64,000 nt of DNA, from NCBI GenBank assembly GCA_046329495.1, contig JAXLUO010000005.1, positions 124,001 to 188,000 of the forward strand. The letters are read 5' to 3'. Shown here one piece after another: positions 62,694 through 64,000 of this stretch; within the stretch, counting starts at the first letter, position 1; each line of letters opens with the position of its first letter. Both the position numbers and the translations under genes were made by a program. This DNA is from Bog-950 sp046329495. Lineage in GTDB: Bacteria; Bacteroidota; Bacteroidia; Chitinophagales; LD1. The notes below the pieces were generated by a model, which saw only the letters and a list, made by a program, of their open reading frames with translations, was not told where the DNA came from and did no database searches.

Positions 62694-63464
62694 ATGAATT
62701 CGATACGCGGTAAATGGGCGCTGATTACCGGCGCAACTTCAGGTTTTGGTAAAGCTATAGCCGATAAATTTGCTCAAAACGGTTGTAATCTCATCATCAC
62801 CGGCAGGCGTGGCGAACGTTTGGAAGCCTCGGAACATGTGCTGCAGGAAAAATATGGCGTGCAGGTACTTTCCTATTGTTTTGATGTGCGCAGTTTGAAT
62901 GATTGCATCGAAATGGCAAATGACCTGAACAGTCGCGAAATTGTACCCGACATGCTGGTTAATAATGCCGGACTCGCCTCCGGTAAGGATAAAATATACG
63001 AAGGGCTTATTGGTGATTGGGAAAAGATGATTGATACAAACATCAAAGGCCTGTTATACATTACCCGCTCTATTTTACCGAAAATGGTAGAACGAAATGA
63101 AGGGCACGTAATTAATATCGGATCCACTGCCGGCCATTTGGTTTACCCCGAAGGGAATGTTTACAATGCCACCAAATTTGCGGTTAAGGCATTGAACGAA
63201 GCAATCAACCTCGATTTAGTGGGAACGGCGATACGTTGTTGCTCAATTGACCCCGGAGCAGCAGAAACCGAATTTTCGCAGGTGCGCTTTCATGGTGACA
63301 CTGAAAAAGCCCGGAAAGTGTACCAGGGTTACGAACCTTTGCACGCCCAGGATATTGCCAATGCCGTGTATTATGTAGTTACCACCCCACCGCATGTAAA
63401 CATTACCAATATGGTAATATACCCAACTGCCCAGCGCAATGTTTACGTTTGGGACAAAAAATAG
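62694..63464 (+). CDS. Short-chain dehydrogenase/reductase, YdfG-like
   Basis: 256 residues. Classical SDR: cofactor motif TGATSGFGKAIA, NNAG near residue 90, catalytic Ser in INIGSTAGHLVYP and YNATKFAVKAL with the Tyr/Lys pair. TGRRGERL after the second strand suggests NADP preference. The closest named group by eye is YdfG, the NADP-dependent 3-hydroxy acid/serine dehydrogenase, but substrate is unproven. Stand-alone gene with its own likely promoter. Confidence 0.88.
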   Translation: MNSIRGKWALITGATSGFGKAIADKFAQNGCNLIITGRRGERLEASEHVLQEKYGVQVLSYCFDVRSLNDCIEMANDLNSREIVPDMLVNNAGLASGKDKIYEGLIGDWEKMIDTNIKGLLYITRSILPKMVERNEGHVINIGSTAGHLVYPEGNVYNATKFAVKALNEAINLDLVGTAIRCCSIDPGAAETEFSQVRFHGDTEKARKVYQGYEPLHAQDIANAVYYVVTTPPHVNITNMVIYPTAQRNVYVWDKK

Positions 63465-63547
63465 CAAGTTTCGGTGGGTATAGCAGGCTGATTAACATCA
63501 GCATAGCTGTTGACGCATGTCAGAAACTTCAATAGCTTTTAAGTAGC

Positions 63548-63555
63548 TATCTTTG
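63548..63555 (+). promoter_or_regulatory. Candidate -7 box for the universal stress protein gene
   Basis: TATCTTTG matches TAnnTTTG and lies 16 nt before the ATG at 63572. The -33 position has CTTC at 63527-63530 with a 17-nt spacer, a partial match. Confidence 0.4.
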
Positions 63556-63571
63556 CACAAAACTCAGCTTT

Positions 63572-64000
63572 ATGAAAAAAATCCTTGCAGCATTTGACGG
63601 TACGAAGTACTCGGAAGGTGCCTCACGCTATGCTATGGAAATTGCTAAAGCAACTAACGCGTTGCTGGTAGGTGTGTTTATTCAAGACATGCGTTACCTG
63701 AATTTCACCTACGCTTATGCATGGGACCAACCCTTTGTTGATTTTACCGCGATCGAACAATCGCAACAGGAAGAAAAAGATAAAGTGGCATTAAACATCG
63801 ACCTGTTTAAACGTGCCTGCGAAGAACGCGGCATTCACCACAAAATACATCTCGACAAAGGAGTGCCGTTACAGGAACTTTTAAAAGAAAGCACCTTTGC
63901 CGATATCATCATTATCGATGAAAACACGGGATTCTTCTCCGTGGGCAATACCACACCTAATGTATTTGTAAAGGATATGCTTGCCGATTCGCATTGCCCG
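63572..64000 (+). CDS. Universal stress protein (UspA family), cut by the right edge
   Basis: 143 codons are visible from the ATG at 63572 to the window end, with no stop. The start MKKILAAFDGTKYSEGASRY is a typical UspA strand-helix unit (AFDGTKYSEGA). A strand carrying LLVGVFIQDM and a helix follow, then IHLDKGVPLQELLKES and ADIIIIDENTG, the ATP-loop region. The family normally has 140-160 residues per domain, so either the end is just outside or a second Usp domain follows, as is common in Bacteroidota. Role: stress-related nucleotide binding. Confidence 0.85.
   Translation, partial: MKKILAAFDGTKYSEGASRYAMEIAKATNALLVGVFIQDMRYLNFTYAYAWDQPFVDFTAIEQSQQEEKDKVALNIDLFKRACEERGIHHKIHLDKGVPLQELLKESTFADIIIIDENTGFFSVGNTTPNVFVKDMLADSHCP

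Overview
The window comes from the chromosome of a member of the Bacteroidota, most likely the Chitinophagales/Sphingobacteriales side. The evidence is consistent: several secreted proteins end in type IX secretion (T9SS) C-terminal sorting domains; there is a PorE-like OmpA lipoprotein; the primary sigma factor is the short 288-residue Bacteroidota type; an alpha-oxoamine synthase resembles serine palmitoyltransferase; and several gaps carry promoter boxes of the TTTG-N19/20-TAnnTTTG form. I saw no rRNA, tRNA, CRISPR array, insertion sequence or prophage. It reads as ordinary chromosome with some accessory surface and polysaccharide genes.

Layout. 1-6.3 kb: a cut-off gene at the left edge with a GTG start, a GSCFA protein, YCII and glyoxalase-fold proteins, an exported caspase/TPR protein, a DUF2306 membrane protein and a lipoprotein. 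6.3-16.3 kb: an acyltransferase, a small alpha/beta hydrolase, DinB, a CoA-type Nudix hydrolase, a membrane PAS histidine kinase, the alpha-oxoamine synthase, a candidate small RNA between two terminators, and valyl-tRNA synthetase. 16.3-25.4 kb: a gap with a striking heptamer cluster, then a 2898-residue T9SS beta-helix surface protein. 25.6-30.6 kb: a HerA/DUF853 ATPase, an RlmI-like methyltransferase and RNase R.

30.8-41.3 kb is one leftward block of eleven tightly packed genes. They make nucleotide sugars: a WbpE-like aminotransferase, UDP-glucose dehydrogenase, UDP-glucuronate decarboxylase, a WbpD-like acetyltransferase, a WbpA/TviB-like dehydrogenase, RfbB, a WbpP-like epimerase, RfbC and RfbD. 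A CpsB-type PHP phosphatase and a CysQ nucleotidase are included. No glycosyltransferase, flippase, polymerase, RfbA or WbpB is present here, so this block supplies precursors to machinery located elsewhere.

41.3-64 kb: an outer membrane protein, Kdo transferase, ProC, a PKD-rich T9SS protein, a helical-repeat protein of unknown function, a small T9SS cargo, the PorE-like lipoprotein beside a beta-barrel protein, an O-methyltransferase-like protein, a small membrane protein and a Lon-substrate-binding-domain protein. Then come two tandem exported proteins with a carboxypeptidase-regulatory domain and TonB-plug-like tail but no barrel, a second heptamer cluster, the primary sigma factor, a second small alpha/beta hydrolase, a saccharopine-dehydrogenase-like reductase, a soluble multi-PAS histidine kinase, an SDR oxidoreductase and a universal stress protein cut by the right edge.

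The points most worth a second look are the two intergenic heptamer clusters (TGATAGG and TGTCCCA), the barrel-less plug proteins, the candidate small RNA, the PorE-like locus and the incomplete sugar pathway.
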